Below are positions 1 to 7,142 of a stretch of 12,622 bases of DNA, piece after piece. Source of the stretch: Planctomycetales bacterium (GTDB lineage Bacteria > Planctomycetota > Phycisphaerae > SM23-33); assembly GCA_030631085.1 (NCBI GenBank), contig DAOVLV010000016.1, positions 1-12,622 of the forward strand, given 5' to 3'. The translations under genes and the position numbers were made by a program. Positions within the stretch are counted from its first letter, which is position 1; each line of letters opens with the position of its first letter. A model generated the notes under the pieces. It saw only the letters and a program-made list of their open reading frames with translations, ran no database searches and was not told the DNA's origin.

Positions 1-399
1 CCCGGAGGCGTCGCCTGGACGACCTTGTCCAGAAGCGTGCGCTGGATCGGCTATCTTGCTGCCGGCTTCTGCGTCGTATGGTTTTGCAGCCTGTGGGGCC
101 GCAAGCAAGGCAGGATTCAGTCGTGGCTGGCTAATGTCGGTCTTTATTCGTACGATATTTACCTGTTCCATGTTATTGTGGGGCACGCGGTAGTGCTTGT
201 TCTGATAAAATCAGGCATAGCGGCTGCTGCGGGCTGGCTGATTGTGCCGATTGCAATTGCGCTCACGATATTCATCTCGTGGGTTATTGGCTATTTCATC
301 CGACGTTTACCGAAACTGGCGTTTGTCATGCTGGGGGTACCGCTAAAACGCCGCCCCAGGCCCGCCAAAGCACCGGCTGAACAGGCAAGAATCAAATGA
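1..399 (+). CDS. Acyltransferase-3 family membrane protein, C-terminal part (5' end outside window)
   Basis: The frame is open from the first base, so only the last 132 codons are present; the internal TTG at 25 is not needed as a start. The fragment has three hydrophobic segments (WIGYLAAGFCVVWFCSLWG, then HVIVGHAVVLVLIKSGIAA, then WLIVPIAIALTIFISWVIGY). Between the first two is the NVGLYSYDIYLFH motif, typical of the last membrane helices of acyltransferase-3 proteins. It ends in a basic, proline-rich cytoplasmic-type tail (KRRPRPAKAPAEQARIK). Family members O-acylate sugars of lipopolysaccharide or EPS in the inner membrane, usually with acetyl or succinyl groups. The glycosyltransferase gene starts 10 nt after the stop, so the two are probably cotranscribed. 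The catalytic N-terminal half lies outside the window, so the substrate cannot be guessed. Confidence 0.8.
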   Translation, partial: PGGVAWTTLSRSVRWIGYLAAGFCVVWFCSLWGRKQGRIQSWLANVGLYSYDIYLFHVIVGHAVVLVLIKSGIAAAAGWLIVPIAIALTIFISWVIGYFIRRLPKLAFVMLGVPLKRRPRPAKAPAEQARIK

Positions 400-409
400 A
401 GGGACACAG

Positions 410-1633
410 ATGCACATAGTCTATATCCATCAGCACTTCGCAACGAACGAAGGCTTCACCGGAACTCGTAGCTACGACGTCAGCCGACACCTTGTGGCTA
501 TGGGGCACCAGGTGACGATGATCTGCGGCATCGCGGACATTGGGGGGCTCAAGCCAATGCGCCGGTTCCAGATGTTTCGCCGAGACAACATAGACGGGAT
601 CAATGTCGTAGTCTGTAATGTGAAGTACTCCAATCACATGAACCCTCTGGCGCGGATGTGGGCGTTCTTTTTTTTCGCTGTCCTCGCGTCGATTGCAGGC
701 AGCCTCGCTCGCAAGCCCGACGTAATCTTTGCCACACACACACCGCTTACCGTGGGATTCCCGGGTTATATAGCCGGCAGACTTCATCGCAGACCCTTTG
801 TCTTCGAAGTTCGAGATCTCTGGCCCGAGGCGCTGGTCGTCTCCGGGGAGCTCAAACCAGGGCCAATGCTATGGGTGATGAGCGCAATGGAGAGATTTTT
901 TTATAGGACAGCAACAAGAATCCTGGTGGTCTCCCCTGGATTCGAGAAGCGGCTAATAGAGCGGGGATATCCGGCTGCAAAAGTTAAAACCGTGCTTTTG
1001 GGAGCTGATGGCGAATTGTTTAAGGATGCTGCCGCAAATCCCGATTTTCGACGCAACTACGGTCTTGACGACGCCATGGTTGCGATATTCACCGGCGCTC
1101 ACGGTTGGAGCAACGGTCTGGACTACGTACTGGATGCCGCAGCCCATTTGAAGAACCGCGACGATATCCGAATCGTGTTCCTCGGCGAGGGTCGGGAGAA
1201 ACCTCGCCTCAAGGAGCGGTGCAGGAAGGAAGAACTGCATAACTGTCTTTTCATAGACGCAGTGCAGAAAAAGCAACTGCCCGGCATCCTCGTGTCCTGC
1301 GACGTGGGTTTAATGATACTACGTCACATAGGCAAGCCGCGGCCGGTTACGCCAAACAAGGTCTTCGATTACATGTTCGCGGGCCTACCGACCATTGTGA
1401 ATTTCCCCGGCTGTACAAGAGAAATGGTTGAAACCGACGGCACGGGCATAGGCGTGGACCCGGAAAATCCTCTGGACATGGCACAAAAACTGGAAGAATT
1501 GGCCCAAAATTCGGAAAGGCGCCGCGAAATGGGTCGTCTCGCACGGGAAACGGCATACCGCAAGTACACCCGAAGGGCGATTGCCGCGCAACTGGTAAAA
1601 ACACTTGAGGATGTCTGCCGGGGGCAAGGATGA
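410..1633 (+). CDS. GT4-family glycosyltransferase (WbuB/WcaI-like), EPS repeat-unit assembly
   Basis: A 407-residue GT-B glycosyltransferase. The N-terminal acceptor domain opens with MHIVYIHQHF and a GTRSYDVSRHLVAMGHQVTMI segment (residues 18-38), typical of WbuB-like enzymes. The FEVRDLWPEALV motif is at 132-143. The C-terminal nucleotide-sugar domain has an IFTGAHGWSNGLDYVLDAA segment near 226-244, FLGEGREKPRL at 257-267, and the donor-binding PNKVFDYMFAGLPTIV stretch at 315-330, where E of the usual EX7E motif is D320. There is no signal peptide; a short hydrophobic patch (AFFFFAVLASIAGSLA, 85-100) may help membrane association. It would transfer a sugar, often an N-acetylamino sugar, from a nucleotide donor to a lipid-linked intermediate at the inner membrane. 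It lies between the acyltransferase gene and the ATP-grasp gene, overlapping the latter by ATGA. An AGGGA element precedes the ATG. A T8 run (668-675) encodes part of the FFFF patch. Confidence 0.9.
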   Translation: MHIVYIHQHFATNEGFTGTRSYDVSRHLVAMGHQVTMICGIADIGGLKPMRRFQMFRRDNIDGINVVVCNVKYSNHMNPLARMWAFFFFAVLASIAGSLARKPDVIFATHTPLTVGFPGYIAGRLHRRPFVFEVRDLWPEALVVSGELKPGPMLWVMSAMERFFYRTATRILVVSPGFEKRLIERGYPAAKVKTVLLGADGELFKDAAANPDFRRNYGLDDAMVAIFTGAHGWSNGLDYVLDAAAHLKNRDDIRIVFLGEGREKPRLKERCRKEELHNCLFIDAVQKKQLPGILVSCDVGLMILRHIGKPRPVTPNKVFDYMFAGLPTIVNFPGCTREMVETDGTGIGVDPENPLDMAQKLEELAQNSERRREMGRLARETAYRKYTRRAIAAQLVKTLEDVCRGQG

Positions 1634-2814
1634 TCCGCTCGTTCAAACCACCTCGAATCCTCATCACTGAAGCCGGCGCAAGGGCAGCAGTCGGCATCGT
1701 GAGATCCCTGCTGCGACTGGGAATGGAAGTTTACACAGCATCCGATCATCGGTGGTGCGCCGCGTTTAACGTTCGTGGACTGCGCCACAAGGTCCGTTAC
1801 GACCCCATCTCATCCAACACGAACGGATTTGTCGATTGGCTGGTGGAGTTCCTTAAAACCCATCCAATGGACGCGCTGATCCCGCTCGGAGATTTGGGAG
1901 TAGCCGTCGTCGCAGAACACCAGTCCATCATCTCCAAGTACACCCGTTTGTTAATGCCCTCTTGGGAGAACTTTACCAGCGCTTATGACAAGATTCTCTG
2001 CAACCGCGCTGCCGAAAGGGCAGGGATCCCGATCCCCGCCAGTTGGTATCCCGATGAGGAAGGCCTCGACACCGTGCTGAAGAAAGGCAGGTATCCTCTT
2101 GTTATCAAGCCCGCAGTAGGTGTGGGGGCTCGAGGTATCGTGCATGTGGAATCAGCACACCATCTGCAGCGCGCATGGCAAGTATGCGCGCAAAGCCGGC
2201 ATCGATATTTCGTCCAAGAGTGCCTCTGTTCTTCCGGGAAGCAATATGTTGTGGATGCGCTTCTAGACCGCACCGGACGCACTATTGCCTTGGTCAGCAG
2301 CGAAAAGATCAGATTCTTCCCTCTCAAGGGTGGAGCAAGCACGCTCAGTCGATCTGTGCCTGGAGTAAATCTGGCCGAGGCCTCCGAAAGACTTCTGAAG
2401 TCCATCGGTTACGTGGGCGTAGCCAACCTGGATTTCATGGAAGATGTGCGAGATGGGCAAACAAAACTCCTTGAGATAAATCCCCGCTTTGGGGAAATGC
2501 ACAACATTTGCCAAGCCTCTGGTGTGGATCTGACCGGACTCTACTGCCAAGCGGTACTTGGTAAGACTCTCCAACCACACCTGGAATACACCGAGGGCAA
2601 GTACCTTCGCTTTATGCCGTCCGACATGATGTGGTTTCTTAAGTCATCGGACCGTTTCAGAACTAAGCCCGGGGTTTTAGAATGTCTGCTGCGTGAGGAA
2701 ATTACCCACACGTTGTTTGCCGGCTCCGACTTTGGGCCATTAATCGGTTATACGTTAGAAAACCTGATGTTGCTGGCTAATCCAAGACGGTTTTCATATC
2801 GCTTTCGGCGATGA
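1630..2814 (+). CDS. ATP-grasp domain ligase in EPS operon
   Basis: A 394-residue ATP-grasp protein of the kind annotated as carbamoyl-phosphate-synthase-like in polysaccharide loci. The N-terminal pre-ATP-grasp domain starts with PRILITEAGARAAVGIVRSL (8-27), a nucleotide-fold glycine region. The ATP-grasp core has the DK pair at 120-121, the ATP-binding lysine K160 with the following glycine-rich loop PAVGVGARGI (161-170), and the metal-binding LLEINPRFGEM segment (280-290, E282 and N284). These enzymes join a carboxylate to an amine through an acyl phosphate. The substrates are unknown; an amino acid or sugar acid in the polymer is plausible from context. The start overlaps the glycosyltransferase stop (ATGA), with a G-rich Shine-Dalgarno-like stretch just before it, which suggests translational coupling. 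The last ~90 residues, beginning EYTEGKYLRFMPSDMMW, are outside the core fold and I cannot assign them. Confidence 0.87.
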   Translation: MIRSFKPPRILITEAGARAAVGIVRSLLRLGMEVYTASDHRWCAAFNVRGLRHKVRYDPISSNTNGFVDWLVEFLKTHPMDALIPLGDLGVAVVAEHQSIISKYTRLLMPSWENFTSAYDKILCNRAAERAGIPIPASWYPDEEGLDTVLKKGRYPLVIKPAVGVGARGIVHVESAHHLQRAWQVCAQSRHRYFVQECLCSSGKQYVVDALLDRTGRTIALVSSEKIRFFPLKGGASTLSRSVPGVNLAEASERLLKSIGYVGVANLDFMEDVRDGQTKLLEINPRFGEMHNICQASGVDLTGLYCQAVLGKTLQPHLEYTEGKYLRFMPSDMMWFLKSSDRFRTKPGVLECLLREEITHTLFAGSDFGPLIGYTLENLMLLANPRRFSYRFRR

Positions 2815-2836
2815 TGAAAACGCTACATAAATCAAA

Positions 2837-2847
2837 CCACCTGGTGG
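2837..2847. other. Short perfect palindrome in front of the deacetylase gene
   Basis: CCACCTGGTGG lies in the 46-nt gap between the ATP-grasp stop and the deacetylase ATG. It has two 5-nt arms around one base. It could be a small operator half-site or a chance palindrome; nothing else in this gap looks like a strong promoter or a strong ribosome binding site. Confidence 0.2.
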
Positions 2848-2860
2848 ACAAAAACGAAGA

Positions 2861-3736
2861 ATGACAAACGCCCTGACAATCGACGTCGAGGATTACTATA
2901 GCGTCATGATGCGCGATTGGATGGGCGTGGATGGCCCGCCGACCGAGGCAGTGGTGCGCAATACGTTGCGCATTCTGGAAATTCTTGACGAGCATGGCGT
3001 CAAGGCGACGTTTTTCATACTGGGCGAAGTAGCCGAGACGTTTCCGCAACTCGTGCGGGAAATTGCCGCTGCCGGACACGAAATCGGAGTGCACGGATTT
3101 TATCACCATCAAGTTTTCAAACTCTCCCGCGACGAGTTCGGTCGGGAGGTCGGCGACACGAAGAAACTTCTTGAGGACATCACCGGACAGGCTGTCGAGG
3201 GACATCGTGCGCCGGCGTTTTCCATCGGGCCGGATACGCAATGGGCCTTGGAAGTGCTGGCCGAAGTTGGCTTCAGGTACGACAGCAGCATTTACCCGAT
3301 TTCCGGCAGGCGTTACGGCTGGCCCGGATTTCGGCGGGATATTCACGAGATGTCGCTACCGAACGGCGCGACGATTATCGAAGCGCCTCTATCGACTGTT
3401 CGGATTTTCGGCAAGGCGCTTCCCGCTTGCGGGGGGGGATATTTGCGTCATTTCCCTTATTGGTACACCCGCTGGGCGATGCGGCGGATTCAGCGACTTC
3501 GCCCATCTATTGTGTACATACATCCATATGATAGCGACACAGACCCTCCCCCGGCAGATTTCCAGACAATCCTGGAAACCACGGCAGGACGGCTCGAGAA
3601 AGTCCACGTCTTTGCACTGCGCAAACGCCATACGGTTGAGCACAAACTTGTCCGCTTGCTGAGCGAATTTCGGTTTGCTCCGTTGCGAGACGTGATTGGT
3701 CAGACATTGTTGCCAAACCGGCTTGTTGAGTGTTAG
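2861..3736 (+). CDS. Polysaccharide deacetylase, XrtA/PEP-CTERM-associated type
   Basis: A 291-residue carbohydrate esterase 4 (NodB-type) deacetylase. Motif 1 is LTIDVEDYY (5-13, D8 and D11), the form typical of deacetylases found with XrtA/PEP-CTERM EPS clusters, rather than the common TFDDG. Motif 2 is GHEIGVHGFYHH (72-83), with the metal-ligand histidines H78 and H82 or H83. Motif 3 is RAPAF (116-120), followed by GFRYDSSIYP (137-146) with D141. The late motif GGGYLR (191-196) and the catalytic-histidine segment YIHPYD (219-224, H221) are intact. It should remove N-acetyl groups from amino sugars of the polymer or its precursor. There is no obvious signal peptide, as usual for this subgroup. 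The start is the ATG with a weak GAAGA in front; LTIDVED sits at the very N terminus as expected. It is the last + strand gene and converges, with only 9 nt between, on the FemAB-like remnant. A G8 tract (3431-3438) encodes part of GGGYLR. Confidence 0.9.
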   Translation: MTNALTIDVEDYYSVMMRDWMGVDGPPTEAVVRNTLRILEILDEHGVKATFFILGEVAETFPQLVREIAAAGHEIGVHGFYHHQVFKLSRDEFGREVGDTKKLLEDITGQAVEGHRAPAFSIGPDTQWALEVLAEVGFRYDSSIYPISGRRYGWPGFRRDIHEMSLPNGATIIEAPLSTVRIFGKALPACGGGYLRHFPYWYTRWAMRRIQRLRPSIVYIHPYDSDTDPPPADFQTILETTAGRLEKVHVFALRKRHTVEHKLVRLLSEFRFAPLRDVIGQTLLPNRLVEC

Positions 3737-3745
3737 GCATTCGCG

Positions 3746-4129
3746 TTAAAATTGCCCGGTCATTCGACGATATTTTTCCGGGAAAAGTATTTGCATGACA
3801 AACGGCATCGGCCCTCTCAGGCGCGTCACTGCTGGGAAGAGAACCGGCTGAAAGCCGATGCCGGTTTTGAATTTCTCCAAATGCGCCACGTTTGACTTGA
3901 TTGCATAATGTGCCGACTTCACACCATGCAGTTCGCGGGCGGCCATTATGAAAACAAACATCACGGCGTCATTGACATTCGTATGCAGCATCTCACTTCG
4001 GGAGGCAATGGTGTCAACGTAAGCCGTCCGGCCTATGATTTTTGTTATCAGGAACCCGGCCACTCGGTCTGATTCCCGTTCACGGCCGATTATTGTTGCT
4101 GTCAATGAGTTACGATGTCTGGGGCACTT
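3746..4129 (-). pseudogene. C-terminal remnant of a FemAB/BioF2-like GNAT transferase (paralogue of the gene at 4307-5260)
   Basis: The reading frame is open from 4204 (a GTG lying inside the antisense of the tRNA-like element) to the stop at 3746, but only the part from about 4129 down resembles a protein. These ~118 residues align along their whole length with residues ~186-306 of the FemAB-like protein encoded at 5260-4307, with roughly half the positions identical by eye. Shared blocks are VAGFLITKIIG against VVGFLSTKIIG, the NDA motif, HYAIKSNVAHLEKFKTGIGF against NYAIQSHVKALERFKAGMGF, and the ending FPEKYRRMTG against FPDKYNRMTG. The N-terminal ~185 residues are absent; their place is taken by the + strand promoter and tRNA-like element at 4153-4271. 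I read it as a broken tandem duplicate. No start codon with a good ribosome binding site is visible for the homologous part. Against full decay, the frame has stayed open and the C-terminal motifs are well kept. Confidence 0.7.
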
Positions 4130-4152
4130 TCCAGTTTGGGCGATGAAACATC

Positions 4153-4182
4153 TTGACAGTACAATATGCGTGTCAGTAGAAT
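4153..4182 (+). promoter_or_regulatory. Near-consensus sigma70-type promoter for the tRNA-like element
   Basis: A perfect -35 hexamer TTGACA (4153-4158) is followed by an 18-nt spacer and the -10 hexamer TAGAAT (4177-4182, 5 of 6 matches to TATAAT). Transcription would start near 4189, about 10 nt before the first base of the tRNA-like element at 4200, which is normal spacing for a tRNA gene. It faces away from the FemAB remnant and towards the tRNA-like sequence, so it would not serve the - strand genes. Confidence 0.6.
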
Positions 4183-4199
4183 GCGGGAGCGTGAAGCAA

Positions 4200-4271
4200 G
4201 CCACCCTAGCTCAAAAGATAGAGCGCGCCCTACGTTTGGGTGAGATTCAGGTGCGAGTCCTGGGGGTGGCT
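4200..4271 (+). tRNA. Aberrant tRNA-like gene (no canonical anticodon loop)
   Basis: 72 nt that fold by eye into a cloverleaf. The acceptor stem is GCCACCC/GGGTGGC, seven perfect pairs, with T73 and no encoded CCA. Then come T8 A9, the D stem GCTC/GAGC, and an 8-nt D loop AAAAGATA. The anticodon stem is CGCCC/GGGTG with one G-U, and the 7-nt loop is TACGTTT. The variable loop is AGAT, the T stem TCAGG/CCTGG with one U-G, and the T loop TGCGAGT. The core pairs U8-A14 and A15-U48 and the T-loop U54-A58 pair are kept. Three things are wrong for a decoding tRNA. Position 33 is A instead of U, with U at 37; read literally the anticodon is CGU (Thr). The D loop lacks the GG pair. U55 is G, so the usual G18-U55 elbow contact is lost. 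A strong promoter lies just upstream. It could be a decaying tRNA or a specialised non-decoding one. Confidence 0.55.
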
Positions 4272-4306
4272 TTAGGGAGCCTGGTATTTTTACGATGGCA
4301 CGCCGT

Positions 4307-5260
4307 TTAGTCGTCGCCGGAAGTAGATTCTTTCTTGCGATCAAACCGCCCTGTCATACGGTTGTACTTGTCTGGAAAAAACAGTCGAAGTGCTGAGCCG
4401 ATACCCCACCGTAAGTGTGTTCTGGCTGGGTAGGGATATGCTTCAAACCCCATGCCAGCCTTGAATCGCTCCAGCGCCTTCACGTGAGACTGGATTGCAT
4501 AATTCACCTTCGTCACACCCGGAATTCGCCCGGCATTGATAAGGAATGCGTAGATGATGGCGTCGTTGAAGTTGGAGTCAAGCTTGTCGGTCCGGCAGGC
4601 GATTGTGTCCCCGTGCGCGGTATCTCCAATGATCTTCGTGCTAAGGAAGCCGACCACCTCTCCCGATTGCTTGTCTCGACCGATAATGATCGATACCCCT
4701 GGGCACTCCGACGCCATCTGCCATGTCTCTGTAAAGGTGTCCTTGTTGACGGCGTGCCTCCACCCGGTCCTGGTTGTCAGGTCATTCCAGGCAACATGGC
4801 AACCAGACAGAAGGTCAACATTGTGGCTCTCGAAAATCTCGAACTGGCAATTCTTGATCCCCCTGCGAATTACCTTTCGGCGATTCTTGGAGAGGCTGCC
4901 TGAACCATAGTTTGACAGGTTACGGATCGAGTTGATGCACAAGTGACTGTCGGCCGCCGCTTCATTCGCTACAACGTGCTGGTAGCCTAGAAACGCTTTC
5001 CGGAACGGGAGCGAGACCTGGGCTGGATCCAGCGGGCGGAAGCACTCCACCATCCAGCACAAGCCTGGTTTGACCTGATACCACCAGACACCATTAGCAT
5101 CACAAAACGGAACAGAGAAGTTGCCAAACATCTTGCTTGTCCCCTGGTGCCACCAGAAAGGAAGTTTTTTAATCCTGCAAAGAGCGCGACAGTGTTCTTC
5201 CACGCTGCATGAGTTGAGTGCAAGTTGTGGCGCGTCGATTTCTGTTGGCTTGCTGATCAT
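4307..5260 (-). CDS. FemAB/BioF2-like GNAT-fold transferase in EPS operon
   Basis: I place the start at the ATG at 5260 (MISKPTEIDA), 11 nt after the stop of the upstream aminotransferase gene. The frame is open a further 63 codons upstream, but that stretch lies inside the aminotransferase gene. The product is then 317 residues, a usual length for this family, with no signal peptide or membrane helix. The basic segment SLSKNRRKVIRRGIKN (122-137) is the signature that opens the second half in FemAB-related and Acetyltransf_6 (BioF2-like) proteins. It is followed by IIIGRDKQSGEVVGFLSTKI (191-210), an ND motif at 232-233, and the ERFKAGMGFEAYPYPAR block (264-280) typical of their C terminus. 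FemAB-related proteins recur in XrtA-linked EPS loci. Classical FemAB enzymes move amino acids from aminoacyl-tRNA to an amine, while BioF2-like ones use acyl donors; the sequence alone does not decide. The two tRNA-like elements bracketing this operon make the first option worth testing. A partial second copy lies downstream. Confidence 0.75.
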   Translation of the reverse strand: MISKPTEIDAPQLALNSCSVEEHCRALCRIKKLPFWWHQGTSKMFGNFSVPFCDANGVWWYQVKPGLCWMVECFRPLDPAQVSLPFRKAFLGYQHVVANEAAADSHLCINSIRNLSNYGSGSLSKNRRKVIRRGIKNCQFEIFESHNVDLLSGCHVAWNDLTTRTGWRHAVNKDTFTETWQMASECPGVSIIIGRDKQSGEVVGFLSTKIIGDTAHGDTIACRTDKLDSNFNDAIIYAFLINAGRIPGVTKVNYAIQSHVKALERFKAGMGFEAYPYPARTHLRWGIGSALRLFFPDKYNRMTGRFDRKKESTSGDD

Positions 5261-5271
5261 AACGAACTCAC

Positions 5272-6411
5272 TTATAGAGGTTCTCGTAGCAGGGTTGCAA
5301 TATCCTTTAGTTTTTTCGGCGAGATCGGAACATCTGTCGGCAAATGTATAACCGATACGTTTGCCGCCTCGGCATTGGGGCATTGCCCGCGATACCCGAT
5401 CGCCGCGAGCTGCTTGCCCTCCAGAGGGTGTGCGGGGCTGTCGTACCAACCGGCGAGATCGACGTTCAGTTTTGCGGCAATGTCGAGCACCGTAGGCTTA
5501 TTCTGCCTTCGTAGCGGATAACGCAACAGGACGCATTCGGCCTCCGGAGGCAAATCGAGCCGGGGTACTCCGACCGAAGCAAGCGCTTCGGCAATAATCT
5601 CGGTGTTGGCAAGTCGAGCCGCCATGTGCTTCGGCCAGCGGCGCACCTGCTTCAGCCCCGCTCTTGCTAACAGCGGCCCTGCACACTGCACGAAACCTTC
5701 GGAATTGGAAAAGTCAATATCGGCTGGGAACGACCCGCGCGTCAGGCCCAACCGGCAGGACAGATGATACGCCTTGCGCAAAAGGCGAAAAGTACTGGGA
5801 CGTACAAACGTGCGGCGTAAAAAACGCTGTCCTGAAAGCGAGATGTCAGATGCTTTCGACATCGTCCTCGACTCACGCTGCAAGACCTCGTCAACTTTTG
5901 CGGCGAGGTCCGCATCGTTGATCGTTAACATCCCGCCCTGACCGGTCGAGTAACTCTTGCCCCACTGACTGGAGTAGATAGCAGCCGAACCGAACGAGCC
6001 CACGTGTTTGCCTTTCCAGCGGCTACCTAAGGCGTGGCAGCAATCTTCCACCACAGAAACGCCGTTGGTCTCCGCCCAAGCCAGAACCTTGTCAAGTTGC
6101 GAGGGAACCCCAAAGGTGTACTGTGTAATCAGAACTCTGATTCGACCGGATGGAAGTTTCCCCAGAGACTCCGGGGATATGTTAAGCCACTCATCCACGT
6201 CGAGGAACTCGCAGGCCGCTCCTGTTCGCAAGACCGCCTCGGACACACTCATACAACTGTATCCGCAGATGCCTACGCGGTCACCGGGCCCGACTCCGAG
6301 GGCCTTGAGGACGACGTACAAACCCATTCGGCCCAGCGCAAAAGCACGAGCTTGCGGCGCAACGACAAGCCGTGCGAATTCTCGTTCATATGCGCAGGTC
6401 AGTTTGGTCAT
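5272..6411 (-). CDS. DegT/DnrJ/EryC1/StrS-type PLP aminotransferase (divergent)
   Basis: A 379-residue fold-type I PLP enzyme related to sugar aminotransferases. The PLP-phosphate loop region is ALGRMGLYVVLKAL (25-38), replacing the common SGTSALH. The acidic motif VVEDCCHALGSRWKGKHVG (120-138) contains the pyridine-binding D123 and H126. The Schiff-base lysine is K152 in SSQWGKSYSTGQGGML (147-162), where the STGQGG tail matches the family pattern. It would transfer an amino group, normally from glutamate, to a keto-sugar or related carbonyl, giving an amine that the neighbouring GNAT and FemAB-like enzymes could acylate. Its ATG (6411) overlaps the GNAT stop by ATGA and has GAGAAGGA in front; the FemAB-like gene follows after 11 nt, so the three form a tight operon. 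It differs clearly from the second DegT protein at 9416-10543. Because of its unusual PLP-loop and lysine contexts, the substrate may not be a typical nucleotide sugar. Confidence 0.85.
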   Translation of the reverse strand: MTKLTCAYEREFARLVVAPQARAFALGRMGLYVVLKALGVGPGDRVGICGYSCMSVSEAVLRTGAACEFLDVDEWLNISPESLGKLPSGRIRVLITQYTFGVPSQLDKVLAWAETNGVSVVEDCCHALGSRWKGKHVGSFGSAAIYSSQWGKSYSTGQGGMLTINDADLAAKVDEVLQRESRTMSKASDISLSGQRFLRRTFVRPSTFRLLRKAYHLSCRLGLTRGSFPADIDFSNSEGFVQCAGPLLARAGLKQVRRWPKHMAARLANTEIIAEALASVGVPRLDLPPEAECVLLRYPLRRQNKPTVLDIAAKLNVDLAGWYDSPAHPLEGKQLAAIGYRGQCPNAEAANVSVIHLPTDVPISPKKLKDIATLLREPL

Positions 6412-7049
6412 GATTCCTTCTCTCTGCTTGCGAGCGTGTCGATGACCTTGCGATAGCGATTAATAAGCAGCCTGTGGTGGTACCCCTTCCCTACAAGATT
6501 TGCACCTATGCGTTCATAGAAACGATTCGCTGAAACATTGTCCGCCTCGGTCAAGATCGCGTATTCACCGACCAATCCCATGCAACGGAACCGGCTTTCC
6601 ATACTCTGCACCAGCCGATATGCCACCCCTGTCCCGCGGGCATTTGAGCGAACCGCAATCAAGAGCAGTTCCGCATCGGGCAGATCAAGTTCGTCCCCGT
6701 GGCGTTTGAGCCTTTCTGTCATGCCTCGAATAATCCAGACCAACACGCGCGGCGACAACAGACGCCATCCTGCCGCAGCAAGCAGGGACAACCGATGCTG
6801 TTTCAATACACTGCTGTAGCTCTCGCTGCGATGCAGTGTGCCGACGATCACACCTTGCACCTGACCGTCTCCGCCTAGTCCCACTAACGAGCAAATGTCC
6901 TCACGTTCCGCCAGCCATCCGAAGAACCTAGCTATAAATTTCTTGCCCAATGCGCAGAAGATAGCGTGAGGGATTCCATCTTCGTAAAGCTCAGCCAAGG
7001 CAGCGAGATCCTCTTTGCGTAGGTCCTGAATTATGATTTCGTCCGTCAC
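6408..7049 (-). CDS. GNAT-family N-acyltransferase
   Basis: I choose the GTG at 7049 as start because GGAG lies 8 nt before it and the protein then begins (M)TDEIIIQDLRKEDLAALAEL, the usual first strand and helix of GNAT proteins. The frame stays open back to a TTG at 7142 with an ATG at 7082, but neither has a ribosome binding site. The product is 213 residues. Motif A, LLLIAVRSNARGTGVAYRLV (128-147), carries the R-x-x-G-x-G/A acetyl-CoA loop, and NVSANRFYERIGA (171-183) is motif B. It should transfer an acyl group from CoA or an acyl carrier to an amine, plausibly the amino sugar made by the aminotransferase encoded directly after it with ATGA overlap. It is the first protein gene after the tRNA-like element at 7215-7143 and may share its transcript. 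The exact acyl donor and acceptor cannot be read from the sequence. Confidence 0.85.
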   Translation of the reverse strand: MTDEIIIQDLRKEDLAALAELYEDGIPHAIFCALGKKFIARFFGWLAEREDICSLVGLGGDGQVQGVIVGTLHRSESYSSVLKQHRLSLLAAAGWRLLSPRVLVWIIRGMTERLKRHGDELDLPDAELLLIAVRSNARGTGVAYRLVQSMESRFRCMGLVGEYAILTEADNVSANRFYERIGANLVGKGYHHRLLINRYRKVIDTLASREKES

Positions 7050-7057
7050 TGAAAGGG

Positions 7058-7061
7058 CTCC
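7058..7061 (-). promoter_or_regulatory. Ribosome binding site deciding the GTG start of the GNAT gene
   Basis: GGAG on the - strand is separated by 8 nt (CCCTTTCA) from the GTG at 7049-7047. The alternative ATG at 7082 and TTG at 7142 have no purine-rich element at a suitable distance, so this site argues for the shorter protein. Confidence 0.6.
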
Positions 7062-7142
7062 GAGGCTCCTGCTGTTCACCATGATCGCATTCTGCAACAA
7101 ATAACCACCAAGAGTTATTCCGCTGACGCCGCAACGGCTCAA

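Noticed and set aside
3772..3784. Small palindrome TTTTCCGGGAAAA just inside the FemAB remnant
   Set aside because: Lies within the homologous coding part and is short; probably chance, though it is near the convergent gene ends.
4268..4291. Possible intrinsic terminator after the + strand tRNA-like element (GGCT-TTAGGG-AGCC, then TTTTT)
   Set aside because: Only 4 bp, competes with the acceptor stem, and the T run starts 5 nt after the stem; too weak to annotate.
5261..5449. 63-codon N-terminal extension of the FemAB-like frame
   Set aside because: Lies wholly inside the 3' end of the aminotransferase gene, has no family similarity, and the ATG at 5260 gives the expected length.
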